Shown here: piece after piece, positions 34,296 through 43,838 of the stretch | Position numbering within the stretch: position 1 is the first letter of the stretch | Layout: every line of letters starts with the position of its first letter | Source of the DNA: Cytobacillus dafuensis | Lineage (GTDB): Bacteria > Bacillota > Bacilli > Bacillales > Cytobacillaceae | Direction of reading: 5' to 3' | NCBI RefSeq assembly: GCF_007995155.1 | Contig: NZ_CP042593.1 | Location: 1,778,001-1,842,000, forward strand | Length of the DNA stretch: 64,000 nt | Program-made: the position numbers and the translations under genes | Notes under the pieces: generated by a model | Seen by the model: only the letters and a program-made list of their open reading frames with translations | Database searches by the model: none | Told to the model about the DNA's origin: nothing

Positions 34296-35825
34296 ATGCT
34301 CACAATATGGATAGTGATTGGAATTGTTGCATTTTTAGTAATTGCTTTATTAGGAATCTTTATTACAAAGTATAAAACGGTAGGTCCCGACGAAGCTTTA
34401 ATCGTAACAGGGAGCTATTTAGGAAGTAAAAATGTACATGTAGATGAATCTGGGAATAAAATAAAAATAATTCGCGGAGGAGGTACGTTTGTCCTACCTG
34501 TATTCCAGCAATCGGAGCCTTTAAGCTTATTATCTAGTAAACTAGAAGTCTCCACACCAGAGGTTTATACGGAGCAGGGTGTTCCGGTTATGGCGGATGG
34601 AACAGCCATTATAAAAATTGGCGGTTCAATTGGAGAAATTGCAACCGCGGCTGAACAGTTTCTTGGAAAATCGAAGGAAGACCGAGAAAATGAAGCGAAA
34701 GAGGTACTTGAAGGTCATTTGAGATCGATATTAGGTTCGATGACAGTAGAAGAAATCTACAAAAATAGGGATAAATTTTCTCAAGAGGTTCAAAGGGTTG
34801 CATCTCAGGATCTTGCAAAAATGGGACTTATTATCGTCTCATTTACCATTAAAGATGTTCGTGATAAAAACGGCTATTTAGATTCATTAGGTAAACCGAG
34901 AATTGCTCAAGTAAAACGGGATGCAGATATAGCTACTGCTGAAGCAGAGAAAGAAACACGCATTAAACGTGCTGAAGCTGATAAAGATGCCCAAAAGGCA
35001 GAGCTTGAAAGAGCAACAGAAATCGCAGAAGCAGAAAAAGAAAACCAAATGAAAATGGCGGATTATCGCAGGGAGCAAGATGTCGCAAAGGCTCGTGCTG
35101 ACCAAGCCTATGATCTCGAAACGGCGCGTTCCAAACAGGAAGTAACTGAGCAGGAAATGCAAATTAAAATTATTGAGCGTCAAAAACAAATTGAACTAGA
35201 GGAAAAAGAGATATTAAGAAGAGAACGTCAATACGATTCTGAAGTTAAAAAGAAGGCGGATGCTGATCGATATGCTGTTGAGCAGGCAGCTGAAGCGGAA
35301 AAGAAAAAGCAATTTGCGGAAGCGGATGCTAATAAATATCGTATCGAGTCTCAAGCTCGTGCTGAAGCAGAGAGAGTTAGAGTGGATGGTTTAGCGAAAG
35401 CAGAATCTCAGCGTGCACAAGGGGAATCAGAAGCTGATATTATTCGTCTAAAAGGTCTAGCGGAAGCTGAGGCGAAGCGGAAAATTGCAGAGGCATTTGA
35501 ACAGTATGGCCAGGCAGCTATTATGGACATGGTATTGAAAATGCTACCAGAATATGCGAAGCAAGTGGCAAGCCCGCTTTCTAATATTGATAAGATAACA
35601 GTGGTCGATACTGGAAGTGACGGAACAAATGGTGGAGCAAATAAAATAACTGGCTATGCAACAAATCTTATGTCAACGATGCAGGAAAGCTTAAAAGCAT
35701 CTTCTGGAATTGACTTAAAGGAATTGTTAGAAAATTTCTCCGGAAAAGGTAATGTTCGTCAAAGTATTAACGAGCTAACAGAAGAAATAAAGCATAAAAA
35801 AGTAGTAGACGGAAAAGACGAATAA
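34296..35825 (+). CDS. floT: Flotillin
   Basis: A 509-residue flotillin. An N-terminal membrane-associated hydrophobic segment (about 2-24) is followed by the SPFH/band-7 domain (about 30-200). Then a long Glu/Ala/Lys/Arg coiled coil follows (about 205-390) with AEAEKE-type repeats, and a C-terminal domain mediating oligomerisation. It organises membrane rafts and affects fluidity and membrane protein complexes. Together with yuaF it is under a sigma-W-type promoter. A third gene like yuaI is absent; a terminator follows directly. Confidence 0.94.
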   Translation: MLTIWIVIGIVAFLVIALLGIFITKYKTVGPDEALIVTGSYLGSKNVHVDESGNKIKIIRGGGTFVLPVFQQSEPLSLLSSKLEVSTPEVYTEQGVPVMADGTAIIKIGGSIGEIATAAEQFLGKSKEDRENEAKEVLEGHLRSILGSMTVEEIYKNRDKFSQEVQRVASQDLAKMGLIIVSFTIKDVRDKNGYLDSLGKPRIAQVKRDADIATAEAEKETRIKRAEADKDAQKAELERATEIAEAEKENQMKMADYRREQDVAKARADQAYDLETARSKQEVTEQEMQIKIIERQKQIELEEKEILRRERQYDSEVKKKADADRYAVEQAAEAEKKKQFAEADANKYRIESQARAEAERVRVDGLAKAESQRAQGESEADIIRLKGLAEAEAKRKIAEAFEQYGQAAIMDMVLKMLPEYAKQVASPLSNIDKITVVDTGSDGTNGGANKITGYATNLMSTMQESLKASSGIDLKELLENFSGKGNVRQSINELTEEIKHKKVVDGKDE

Positions 35826-35832
35826 TCCCCTG

Positions 35833-35868
35833 AATGGCGCCAAATATATAATTGGCGCCATTTTTATT
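35833..35868 (+). terminator. Terminator after floT
   Basis: A perfect stem (AATGGCGCCAA with TTGGCGCCATT) is followed by TTTTTATT. Confidence 0.92.
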
Positions 35869-35873
35869 AAAAT

Positions 35874-36251
35874 GGCTGTGTTAAAGCTTAGTATTGAAAA
35901 TGCTATTTTGGCTAATAGGAAATTTTAAGTTTATTAAAGTACTAAAGTAAAGTGTGTTTTTAATTAAATATCTGCTAATAAGATCGCATAAGAAAAACTA
36001 AGACATTCACCAAAAAGGACTTGGATAACGCCGAGTTTTTCTAATTGTTGATTCTCGCTGCAGGCGCGAGATCCTCGGAAATGCATTCGCATTTCCTTCG
36101 TGTGGTGATTACTCTAGGAAGTTTATTCTCAATGTCCTGTGGAAAAAGCGAGTCAAAGGGAGACCCCGCTGGAGCGCTCTTCGACGAGGAGGCTTCCGAC
36201 CACCCGGAATCGCTATGTGCCTGCAGCGAAAATCAACAAGGAAGTTTAAAT
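35874..36251. repeat. Dispersed hairpin repeat family A, copy 2 (with internal insertion)
   Basis: Aligns to copy 1 (8397-8644) in two blocks. The left block is GTTAAAGCTTAGTATTGAAA (35880-35899) and onward to 35910. The right block runs from GTTGATTCTCGCTGCAGG (36047) to AAATCAACAAGGAAGTTTAA (about 36230-36249). Copy 1 has these blocks adjacent; here about 135 extra bases separate them. The extra segment includes a 9-bp hairpin (AGAAAAACT / AGTTTTTCT). A 74-codon ORF inside is not a gene. The 585-base gap 35826-36410 holds this repeat and otherwise only the floT terminator. Confidence 0.8.
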
Positions 36252-36410
36252 AACTTTTTTGAATTATAGAAGCGGTTTGTTCCGAAGACGCTTGCGCTTT
36301 TCCTATAAGCTTGTACTAATGAAAGAACCCAAAAATTGTGTGTTCGTCTATCGCACAATCTTCCTTTATTGAATAGGATATATAGAACCAAACAAAGGAG
36401 GTATTTGGAT

Positions 36411-36524
36411 ATGTCAGATGGATGCTGCGGAATAGGTGGAGGTTTCGCTCTACTAGTTGTATTGTTTATCTTGTTAATCATCATTGGCGCATCTTGGGGT
36501 TACGGTGGATACGGTGGTTTTTAG
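36411..36524 (+). CDS. YjcZ-family small spore protein
   Basis: A 37-residue peptide: Cys/Gly-rich head ([11 protein letters not shown]), one hydrophobic helix ([15 protein letters not shown]) and a Gly/Tyr tail. This is the standard YjcZ-family architecture. AAAGGAGG lies about 10 bases before the ATG. The longer frame upstream is non-coding. Paired with the next gene. Confidence 0.85.
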   Translation: MSDGCCGIGGGFALLVVLFILLIIIGASWGYGGYGGF

Positions 36525-36562
36525 TAGTACAAAATTTTAAAAATGTTAGGAGGAATAGGATT

Positions 36563-36691
36563 ATGTGGTATGGCGGCTATGGTTATGGCGGCTGCGGTTT
36601 CGGAGCATGCGGCTTTGGCGGAGGTTTTGCGTTAATTGTTGTATTGTTTATACTTCTTATTATCGTAGGCGCAGCTTGTTTTAGTTTTTAG
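36563..36691 (+). CDS. YjcZ-family small spore protein, second copy
   Basis: A 42-residue peptide with a Gly/Tyr/Cys-rich head ([21 protein letters not shown]) and the same hydrophobic helix ([15 protein letters not shown]) as its neighbour, so a tandem duplication. AGGAGGA precedes the ATG at 36563. A terminator follows. Confidence 0.85.
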   Translation: MWYGGYGYGGCGFGACGFGGGFALIVVLFILLIIVGAACFSF

Positions 36692-36705
36692 ATAATTAAT
36701 TATTG

Positions 36706-36736
36706 AAGCAGGAGGGAAAGCTTTCCTGCTTTTTTC
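36706..36736 (+). terminator. Terminator after the YjcZ pair
   Basis: AGCAGGA pairs with TCCTGCT with an inner GAAAGCTTTC palindrome, followed by TTTTTTC. Confidence 0.8.
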
Positions 36737-36832
36737 TTTTTAGTAAAAAAACAGACCCATTATGGAAAATGGGCCTGACGAAAATTACTAAATAAGACTA
36801 TCTCGGTTTTCTGCTTTTTTTTTATTATCGTC

Positions 36833-39800
36833 TTATTTATTATTTTCCTTCTTTTTCTTCTCGTTAATATACAGTTTTCCTTCAGCAACTTTACGTGTTT
36901 CATTGCCAAAATCATCAGTTACTTTCACTTCGATCTCAGCTCCAGCTGCTTTTACATTTGATGTGGCTGTATAGTAACCAACATAATGTCCTGGAGAAGT
37001 TTCCGTCATAGGTAGCTCTGTTGCATTAGCAAGATCTCCGGCATTTGTTAATGGCATTCTTATGGCAAAGGTTGCTTTGAGCCCAGGTGCACTGTCAAAT
37101 TCAATTTTTACAGACTCACCCTTCTTCAGTTCTTTATCTACTTTTGGAACAAGATTTTCTATAGCTGGGGCTGTGTAAGTAGCATGAATCGTTACTGTTT
37201 TCTCCACTGTATTTCCAGCTTTATCTTGAGCTACTACTGAGATAATGTTTTCACCTTCATTTAGAATGATACGAAGAGAGTATTTGCCATCTTTAATATT
37301 TGCCTTTTGTCCATTTACTTTAACAGAGTCTAAATGCTCATCAGAAACCGTTCCTTCAACTGTTACTGTTTCCTTGTTCGTTTTGGACTTATCTTCTGGT
37401 GAGGTAATTTCTAGCTCAGGATTCGTTTGGTCAAAAATGACTTTTACAGGATTAGAAGCATCAGTTGATCCTAAATCTGTAGTCACTTTTGCCGTTAAGA
37501 CATTCTCCCCTTCTGTTAATGTAACCTCTGAAGAGAATGTTCCCGCATCAGTTGTTTCTGTAGTGGCAATTTCTTCACCTTTATTGAAGAGCTTGATCGT
37601 TGTCTTAGGTGTAGAAGTACCTTCAACTGTTACTTTTCCTTCATTAGTATAAGATCCGTCTTTAGGTGAAGTAATAACTGGTGCTGTCACTTCATAATTG
37701 ACAGTGGAACGGATCATATAGTTTCCTTCTGCCACAGGTGATGGGGACCAGGCTCCTCCGACAAGCTGCCAGCTTCGCTTCGCATTTGTTCCGTCCTCAT
37801 CTGTTCCTAAGCCAGGAGCATTTGGATTTGGTACGCTTTGGATGTAAACCATGTAGAAATCACCGTTTACCATGATACCGTGTTCGCTTAAATCAACATG
37901 TGTCCATTCACCGTTCCTTAGAGCGGTTGCATCGAATGGTCCGGCAAGTTTCTTACCAGGAGCTCCATCTGGACCGCTTGCATCATATACTTCAACCTTG
38001 AATGCAGTACCGCCTGGAACTGGCCATGCAGTATCCCAGAAACGGAATAATCCACCAGTAACCATGGCACTTTTATGTCCTGCTGCCAGCGACATTTTAA
38101 CAGCCCAGCCATTGCCGGCATCATAGAATGCACGTGCATTTTCGGCTGTTCCGTCATCATAGCCAATTTCACCAGGGTATCCGATAAATGGCTTTAACTG
38201 TACATTTTGTTCTATTGAGCCTTCACTAATTGTAATTTCGATTTCTTGACTATAGTAAGACGGTGCCATTACTTTTAATGTATAGGTACCTTCATAGGCT
38301 GTTAATGAATATTGACCGTTTGCATTTGTTTCTACCGGTTGAACAGCTGCATCCTCAACTAAAAGAAGCGTTGCATTTGCAATTGGTTCACCCGTAGCCT
38401 TGTTTGTAACGGTACCAGTAACTGTTCCTTGAGGAATTGGTTCGAGTACAAAGTTAGCAGTAACTTCACCATCTTGCGGAATATTTACAGTCTGAGATTG
38501 AGAGCGATAGCCGTATGCTTCCGCTTGAACAGTAAAGTTTCCAGATGCATGTGTAAATTCATATGATCCATCTTGAGGCTTTGTGAATACAGATCTTCCT
38601 GATTCTAAAATACTTACTTCAGCTGTTAATGGAAGAAGAGCAGGTAAAGCCTGTTTTTGGCTGCCTTCATTCTTCGCAATTGCATCCTTCGCAGGTACAA
38701 TTTTGTTTGGATCTACTTTTTCATCCTTTAAAGTGTCTTTAGAGTCATTTGTAGCAGTATCTGGTTTTGTAATATCAAGCTGTGCATTATTAGATGCCTG
38801 AAGAGGAGTGTTAGCCAAACGTACATCATCAATGTACCAGCCTGGTCTAACTACAGAACCGTCAGTTGTTACGTTAAAACCAACATAGATTCTTTGGCCG
38901 GCATATTCACTTAAATCTACTTGGCCATTTATCCAGCCAGAAGTAATATCATTAACACGAAGTTTTTGCGTCCAATTTACCATATCAGTAGAAACGAAGA
39001 CATGGCCATAATCATAATTTCTTTCAAGGTTATGCCATTGTTTAAATTGTAAGAATGCATTTCCCTCTGGCAGGTCAATTGGCGGCATTAGTAATGTCAT
39101 GTTCGCTCTGCTATCATAATTTCCTGAAAGATTTGTCGCATATACTTTTTCTCCAGAAGCTGCATTACCAGGTCCAGAAGTTGGAACTCCCCATTGCCAG
39201 CTGTTATTTGCCCCATATGATGTCCAACCAATTGGATTCGATTCAAAATCTTGAGAATATCCGATTGTGATTCCAGGCTTTACGGAAACTCTGTACGTAT
39301 CTGTTACAACTTCGTTTCCTCCGAAATCATTGACTTTCCATTTGTATGATAAAGATGGAGCAACAATATCCTCTCCAGGGATTACAGCCTTATAGGTTCC
39401 ATCTCGGAAATCTCCAGACATTCTACTTGCTTGAACAGCTGCCCAGCTGCCGTCTGCTTTTAAGTATTCGAGGACAACATTCAATACACTAACATTGTCA
39501 GTTGCCTTCAATTCTAGAGGCAGGTCCATTCCTGCGTATGTTTCTTGAGGTGCTTGATGTTCTACTCGAGGTGCTTCACTGTCATTTCCTTCCTTCGCCA
39601 CTTGGCCTTTGATTTTTCCAAGACCGGAAATAACAGATGAAACAGCATCGAAAGCATTAACGAGACCAGATCCGAAGCCATTATTTGGTGATTCAGGATA
39701 TGTTCCGTTTGTTAACGGTGTAGCTGTGTTCATTAAAATTTCTTCGATTTCATCCACGGTTAGGCTGGAGTCAACTTGGCGAAGCATAGCTGCAACTGCA

Positions 39801-41188
39801 GTAACATGTGGTCCAGCCATTGAAGTACCATTCCAGCCGCCTTCATAGTTGCTTCCTGGGACAGATGAACGTATATTTACACCTGGTGCAGCAATATCAG
39901 GCTTGATTTCTCCATATGGTGATGGACCTTGAAGGGAGAAGCTTCCTAATCCATTATTGATATCAGTTGCTCCTGTAGCAAAGGATTCTGGATAGTTAGC
40001 AGGGTTGGCAATGGAGCCTGGTCCGCCAGGATTTCCTGCTCTAGTGTTTCCAGCAGAGAATTCTGGGAAGATTTCTGCAGCCTTCCAAGCTTGAACCATT
40101 GGACGATACCATTCATCAAGACCTGGCCCTCCACCCCAAGAGTTATTCACAACATCTGGTGCCTTTTCAGGATGAGGATTTCCAGCAGCATCCTTTGGTG
40201 CTAAAATCCATTCTCCAGCTTCTAGTAAGTCTGCATCGGTTCCCCCATTAGCTGTAAACGCTTTTACGGCAATCCATTTCGCACCAGGAGCAACTCCGAT
40301 TTGGTTAGCCCCATTTGGCTCAGAACCGACCATTGTTCCCGTTGTATGTGTTCCATGTCCGTGATCGTCATATGGGGCTGATCTTCCTGCTGTTGCATCT
40401 AACCAGTTGAATTCATGTGAAGGAGAATTTGGATTGGCTGGATTATAGCCACGATATTTTTCTTTCAATGCTGGGTGATCCCACTGTACACCTGAATCAA
40501 TAGAAGCTACAACTGTACCTGAACCATCTATACCCATTTCCCAAACAGCTGGAGCACCAACTCGTTCGATATTCCATTCAATCGAGTTTGTATTAGCTTT
40601 AGGTTCTTTTCCAAGCTGCATAGATGGTTTTTCTGCAACTTTCTCAGGGATATGAAGTTGTCTAATTTCGTTTGGAAGTACTTTTTCTACTTCTGGGAAG
40701 GCAGCAACTTGTTCCATAACATCTTTCGTTGCTGTAACTGCGATAGCATTAACAATGTAGAAGGATTGGATTTCTTTTGCTTTACCTTCTTTTTCCTGCT
40801 TTTGGAGGAAGTCTGCTACAGAGCCTTGTGTTTCAATAGCAGCTGATCTTAGTGAGGAAAGGACTGCTGATCGCTTCATGTATTTTGTTTTTGCAGGAGT
40901 AAGGTTTTGATTTAATGCATTTTTTTCAGCATTTTTTGCTGCTGCTGCAGGATCAGCTTGTTCCTTAAATTTAATTAAGAAAGTGACTTGATCTTGCTTA
41001 TCGAATTCATCTTGTAATCTGCTGCTAATTTTGTTTTTGGTTGATTCAGTTGATGATTTTTTTAAAGAGGTGTGCGGTGAATTATTTGTTTGTGCATGCC
41101 CCATATTTGGAAACATGAGTGGGAGAATCAAAAATGCGATCAACATGATAGGTTGCCAACGGAAACTTACTTTTCTTTTTTTCTTCAA
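36833..41188 (-). CDS. bpr: Bacillopeptidase F-like secreted serine protease
   Basis: A 1451-residue S8 protease, close to the length of B. subtilis Bpr. Signal peptide (about 1-32), I9-type propeptide (about 65-180), subtilisin domain with Asp231 (SIDSGVQWDHP), His278 (DDHGHGTHTTG), Asn381 (SAGN) and Ser456 (GTSMAGP). Then come an MAM-like or immune-inhibitor-type region (about 690-820) and carboxypeptidase-regulatory-like repeats (about 900-1000). A beta-rich region and two Ig-like bacterial repeats follow, and the end is lysine-rich. TTG start after GAGGAGG. No LPXTG motif is seen, so it should be secreted. Confidence 0.92.
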   Translation of the reverse strand: MKKKRKVSFRWQPIMLIAFLILPLMFPNMGHAQTNNSPHTSLKKSSTESTKNKISSRLQDEFDKQDQVTFLIKFKEQADPAAAAKNAEKNALNQNLTPAKTKYMKRSAVLSSLRSAAIETQGSVADFLQKQEKEGKAKEIQSFYIVNAIAVTATKDVMEQVAAFPEVEKVLPNEIRQLHIPEKVAEKPSMQLGKEPKANTNSIEWNIERVGAPAVWEMGIDGSGTVVASIDSGVQWDHPALKEKYRGYNPANPNSPSHEFNWLDATAGRSAPYDDHGHGTHTTGTMVGSEPNGANQIGVAPGAKWIAVKAFTANGGTDADLLEAGEWILAPKDAAGNPHPEKAPDVVNNSWGGGPGLDEWYRPMVQAWKAAEIFPEFSAGNTRAGNPGGPGSIANPANYPESFATGATDINNGLGSFSLQGPSPYGEIKPDIAAPGVNIRSSVPGSNYEGGWNGTSMAGPHVTAVAAMLRQVDSSLTVDEIEEILMNTATPLTNGTYPESPNNGFGSGLVNAFDAVSSVISGLGKIKGQVAKEGNDSEAPRVEHQAPQETYAGMDLPLELKATDNVSVLNVVLEYLKADGSWAAVQASRMSGDFRDGTYKAVIPGEDIVAPSLSYKWKVNDFGGNEVVTDTYRVSVKPGITIGYSQDFESNPIGWTSYGANNSWQWGVPTSGPGNAASGEKVYATNLSGNYDSRANMTLLMPPIDLPEGNAFLQFKQWHNLERNYDYGHVFVSTDMVNWTQKLRVNDITSGWINGQVDLSEYAGQRIYVGFNVTTDGSVVRPGWYIDDVRLANTPLQASNNAQLDITKPDTATNDSKDTLKDEKVDPNKIVPAKDAIAKNEGSQKQALPALLPLTAEVSILESGRSVFTKPQDGSYEFTHASGNFTVQAEAYGYRSQSQTVNIPQDGEVTANFVLEPIPQGTVTGTVTNKATGEPIANATLLLVEDAAVQPVETNANGQYSLTAYEGTYTLKVMAPSYYSQEIEITISEGSIEQNVQLKPFIGYPGEIGYDDGTAENARAFYDAGNGWAVKMSLAAGHKSAMVTGGLFRFWDTAWPVPGGTAFKVEVYDASGPDGAPGKKLAGPFDATALRNGEWTHVDLSEHGIMVNGDFYMVYIQSVPNPNAPGLGTDEDGTNAKRSWQLVGGAWSPSPVAEGNYMIRSTVNYEVTAPVITSPKDGSYTNEGKVTVEGTSTPKTTIKLFNKGEEIATTETTDAGTFSSEVTLTEGENVLTAKVTTDLGSTDASNPVKVIFDQTNPELEITSPEDKSKTNKETVTVEGTVSDEHLDSVKVNGQKANIKDGKYSLRIILNEGENIISVVAQDKAGNTVEKTVTIHATYTAPAIENLVPKVDKELKKGESVKIEFDSAPGLKATFAIRMPLTNAGDLANATELPMTETSPGHYVGYYTATSNVKAAGAEIEVKVTDDFGNETRKVAEGKLYINEKKKKENNK

Positions 41189-42003
41189 AAAAATTCCTCC
41201 TCATCAGTTTGATAAATACAAACATTTAATGCTATCCCCTGTTAGAAAATAACCACCTCCAGTTGGGGTAAAAAGAAACCCCTTTGTTAATAGAAACTTT
41301 ACCTAATGAAAAAAAAGAAAGTTGTCGAATATTCACGAAGAAAAAGTGTGCTAGATTAAAATGATAGGAATGAATTAGAAGTAAAAAAGTCATATAGTCT
41401 AAAAGATTCAGGGAAATATCAATCTACTTAGCTAAAAATGCTCTATTTACAATAGAAAGCCATTATTTGAATAATGATTTTTGAAAAAATAAGAAGAAGG
41501 GATGTAGAGGTATATTTTCATAAAAGTCACATGGTGAAAAGGGAAGGGATCTTTAGACACTAAGTATTTTGGCCTAATAAAAAATACATTTGAAATTATT
41601 AAATAGAAATAGTAAAAAAGTTATGTAACTTTTTGGAAAATAGAGAATAATAAGTAAAAAGATAAAAGTAACAGACTTAAAGGATTATTTACAAAAATTT
41701 CTAAAAAAAGAGTCCATTTTCCTACATTCCGAGAAAGTATAGGAAAATGGAAATAGACACCTCTGCACATGCAAGAATATAAGGAAAAATGGTACTGGAA
41801 AGTATTTCTAATGATTGGTATTGTAGACAATATTACATAAGAATTGAGTAAATACTTTGGGACAATTAAAGCCGGATTTCCTTATATGTGTCACTGATGA
41901 ATTTTTACTTTTGGAGTTAGATATTTCTCAAAATAACTGTACATAATGTGTTTCCTTTTTCAAACTAATTCGTCTAACAATATGCTTGAGGGGAGCGGGC
42001 GAA
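41189..42003. other. 0.8-kb gap between bpr and the ECF sigma gene
   Basis: An AT-rich, gene-poor stretch. It holds the divergent promoters of bpr and the sigma gene and a convincing minus-strand terminator at 41702-41751, which no recognised gene explains. A 69-codon ORF on the minus strand (41621-41830) has no ribosome binding site and spans that terminator, so I do not call it. Confidence 0.55.
41702..41751 (-). terminator. Orphan minus-strand terminator
   Basis: A 12-bp perfect inverted repeat (TCCATTTTCCTA at 41713-41724 with TAGGAAAATGGA at 41740-41751) has a 15-base loop. On the minus strand it is followed by CTCTTTTTTT. It implies a minus-strand transcript coming from 41752-42000, where no minus-strand gene is evident. 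Confidence 0.6.
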
Positions 42004-42531
42004 ATGAAAAAAGTTTCTTCAGAGGCTTTTGAACAACTATACAATGAATATAGCGATAAAATTTACGGTTTTATCTTTCTCCTAGTTAATGACAGAGAGG
42101 TGGCTGAAGATTTAACTCAGGATACCTTTATTAAGGCTTATAAAAATATCAATCAATTTAATGGCGAATCTCAATTATTCACATGGCTCTTTCGTATTTC
42201 CAGAAATGTGACGATCGATTATTTACGGAAAAAACGTTTGTTAAAGTTTTTTTCGATAGAAAAGTACCAATTTGAGTCTGATCAACAGACGCCTATAGAG
42301 ATTGTTATGAAAGGTGAAGCGACGACCATTTTATACGAGGCAATATGTAAATTAAAACTTAGCTATCAGGAAGTACTAATTCTAAGGAAAATCAAAGAGC
42401 TATCCATAAAAGAAACAGCTGAAATATTAAACTGGAATGAAAACAAAGTAAAAATTACTACGACAAGAGCCATAGCAGCATTAAAAAAAGAATTAATGAA
42501 AAGGCGGGAAAGCAATGAAGAGGTCATCTGA
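42004..42531 (+). CDS. ECF-type RNA polymerase sigma factor
   Basis: A 175-residue ECF sigma factor. Region 2 (about 8-75) contains DREVAEDLTQDTFIKAYKNI and LFTWLFRISRNVTIDYLRKKR. Region 4 (about 110-165) contains KLSYQEVLILRKIKELSIKETAEILNWNENKVKITTTRAI. ATG 42004 is chosen (GAGGGGAG 8 bases upstream); the TTG start at 41986 would include the ribosome binding site. It overlaps the next gene by 17 bases. The exact group (SigX, SigV, SigM-like or other) cannot be fixed. Confidence 0.9.
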   Translation: MKKVSSEAFEQLYNEYSDKIYGFIFLLVNDREVAEDLTQDTFIKAYKNINQFNGESQLFTWLFRISRNVTIDYLRKKRLLKFFSIEKYQFESDQQTPIEIVMKGEATTILYEAICKLKLSYQEVLILRKIKELSIKETAEILNWNENKVKITTTRAIAALKKELMKRRESNEEVI

Positions 42532-43126
42532 ATGTGAGCTGTCATTTCAGGATTTGAATGAAATTCCTCGTTCAAGCCGGCAAAAACAGCAAACCTTTCA
42601 AAAAATTATGCTTGAGAAAAGAAGAGAGACTGAAACTAAGAGGCTATTACTTCCGAAAATTTTAACAGGTATTGTCTCGCTCGCAGCGTGCTTTCTATTT
42701 GTGTTTATCATTTTTACCGAAACGAACCTCAATAGTGGTGCTAATTTGAAAACGAGTATTGAAGGGAAAGAAATTGTCCAAATGGGTTTAGCTTTTTCGA
42801 AGTCGGAAACTTCTTTTATACCAGTTAAAGAGGAGAGACAGAAAAATATTTATATAATAAATGATGATAATTGGAGTAAAATGGTTTTTGATATGATAAA
42901 AAATGCAGAAAAAAGTACTATCAAACCAGTATTTGATCCATCTTATGACTTGATGCTCACACTAGAGGGGCCTGAAATATTGAAAATAAAGGTTTGGGAA
43001 GAAGAAGGAGATTTATATATAAAAGAACTGAGCGAAGATGAATATTATTATGTTTCAAAGGAAAAAAGCGAAGTATTTTTTAAGTATGTAAATTCATTAC
43101 ATCATAATATTGAAAAGCCAAAATAA
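42515..43126 (+). CDS. Probable membrane-bound anti-sigma factor
   Basis: A 203-residue protein with a cytoplasmic basic N-terminus (1-47), one transmembrane helix (about 48-68) and an extracytoplasmic C-terminal domain. The position, overlapping the ECF sigma gene, and the topology fit an anti-sigma factor. The usual zinc-binding HxxxCxxC motif of ZAS domains is missing; a single Cys is near residue 7. No named family is recognised, so function is inferred from context. Confidence 0.65.
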   Translation: MKRSSECELSFQDLNEIPRSSRQKQQTFQKIMLEKRRETETKRLLLPKILTGIVSLAACFLFVFIIFTETNLNSGANLKTSIEGKEIVQMGLAFSKSETSFIPVKEERQKNIYIINDDNWSKMVFDMIKNAEKSTIKPVFDPSYDLMLTLEGPEILKIKVWEEEGDLYIKELSEDEYYYVSKEKSEVFFKYVNSLHHNIEKPK

Positions 43127-43150
43127 CACCGCTAATTAAAATCCTTAAAA

Positions 43151-43185
43151 AATCGGCAAAGCGATAGGCTAAGCCGATTTTCCTT
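43151..43185. terminator. Bidirectional terminator
   Basis: AAAATCGGC (43151-43159) pairs with GCCGATTTT around a 15-base loop. It separates the anti-sigma gene and the convergent gene. Confidence 0.8.
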
Positions 43186-43527
43186 TTATTTAATAATGCA
43201 ATATTTACTCCAATATCCATCAACACATACATAGTACTTTGGATCTTCACTAACTATTAATTTTGTACATACCCAGCAGAGTTTATCGGCATTTGACGAA
43301 TTATCTTCATCAAGACTATTTGATAATTCTCCCGACCATTCAAGATCTAGTTTAAGGATTTGTTCTAACTCCGTTTCCACCGTGACTTCATTTACATCAG
43401 TTACTTCGGTTATTTCGGCAACCTCAACTTTCTCATCATTCGTTTGAACGTTATTTTTCGGTGATGCAAAGGCTTGATTAGTGATTGCTAATAGGAAAAC
43501 AAGCAACATAAAAACGGACCTTTTCAT
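43186..43527 (-). CDS. Secreted small Cys-containing protein, unknown
   Basis: A 113-residue protein with a clear signal peptide (cleavage after AFA, about residue 21). A Val/Thr/Glu-rich acidic middle follows, and then a C-terminal module with four cysteines (CWVC, YYVC, KYC). The CxxC suggests metal binding or disulfide bonding. GGGGG ribosome binding site before the ATG. I do not recognise the family. Confidence 0.65.
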   Translation of the reverse strand: MKRSVFMLLVFLLAITNQAFASPKNNVQTNDEKVEVAEITEVTDVNEVTVETELEQILKLDLEWSGELSNSLDEDNSSNADKLCWVCTKLIVSEDPKYYVCVDGYWSKYCIIK

Positions 43528-43838
43528 TTTTATCCCCCTAAAAATATTACTAAATTACATTAATAGAATAACTTATTTTTCCAATTATTAAATGATTCAT
43601 AACGCTTATATTATCATGGTTCTTACTATCTATTGTGAATATTCTGAATAAAAATAGTGAGGAATTCTTCCTATTAATTCCTCGAAATCCATGGTAAAGA
43701 TTGAGGTGTGGAGTGTATTGCTGATCTATGTTACGGTTAAATATGTTGACAAGGCAGTTGATCGTAAATTCAACGATCTGAAAGTAACCAACTAAATCAT
43801 TGGTACACTGACAAACCGTAAATATAGGAGGAGATAAG
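43528..43838. other. Intergenic region of divergent genes
   Basis: 311 bases. An inverted repeat GATCGT (43760-43765) / ACGATC (43773-43778) follows a TTGACA (43746-43751). A -10 box at the right distance is not clear, so I do not call a promoter. The hydrolase gene has AGGAGGAG before its ATG. Confidence 0.4.

Noticed and set aside
41621-41830. 69-codon minus-strand ORF in the bpr-sigma gap
   Set aside because: No ribosome binding site, and it spans the orphan terminator; an RNA is more likely than a protein.
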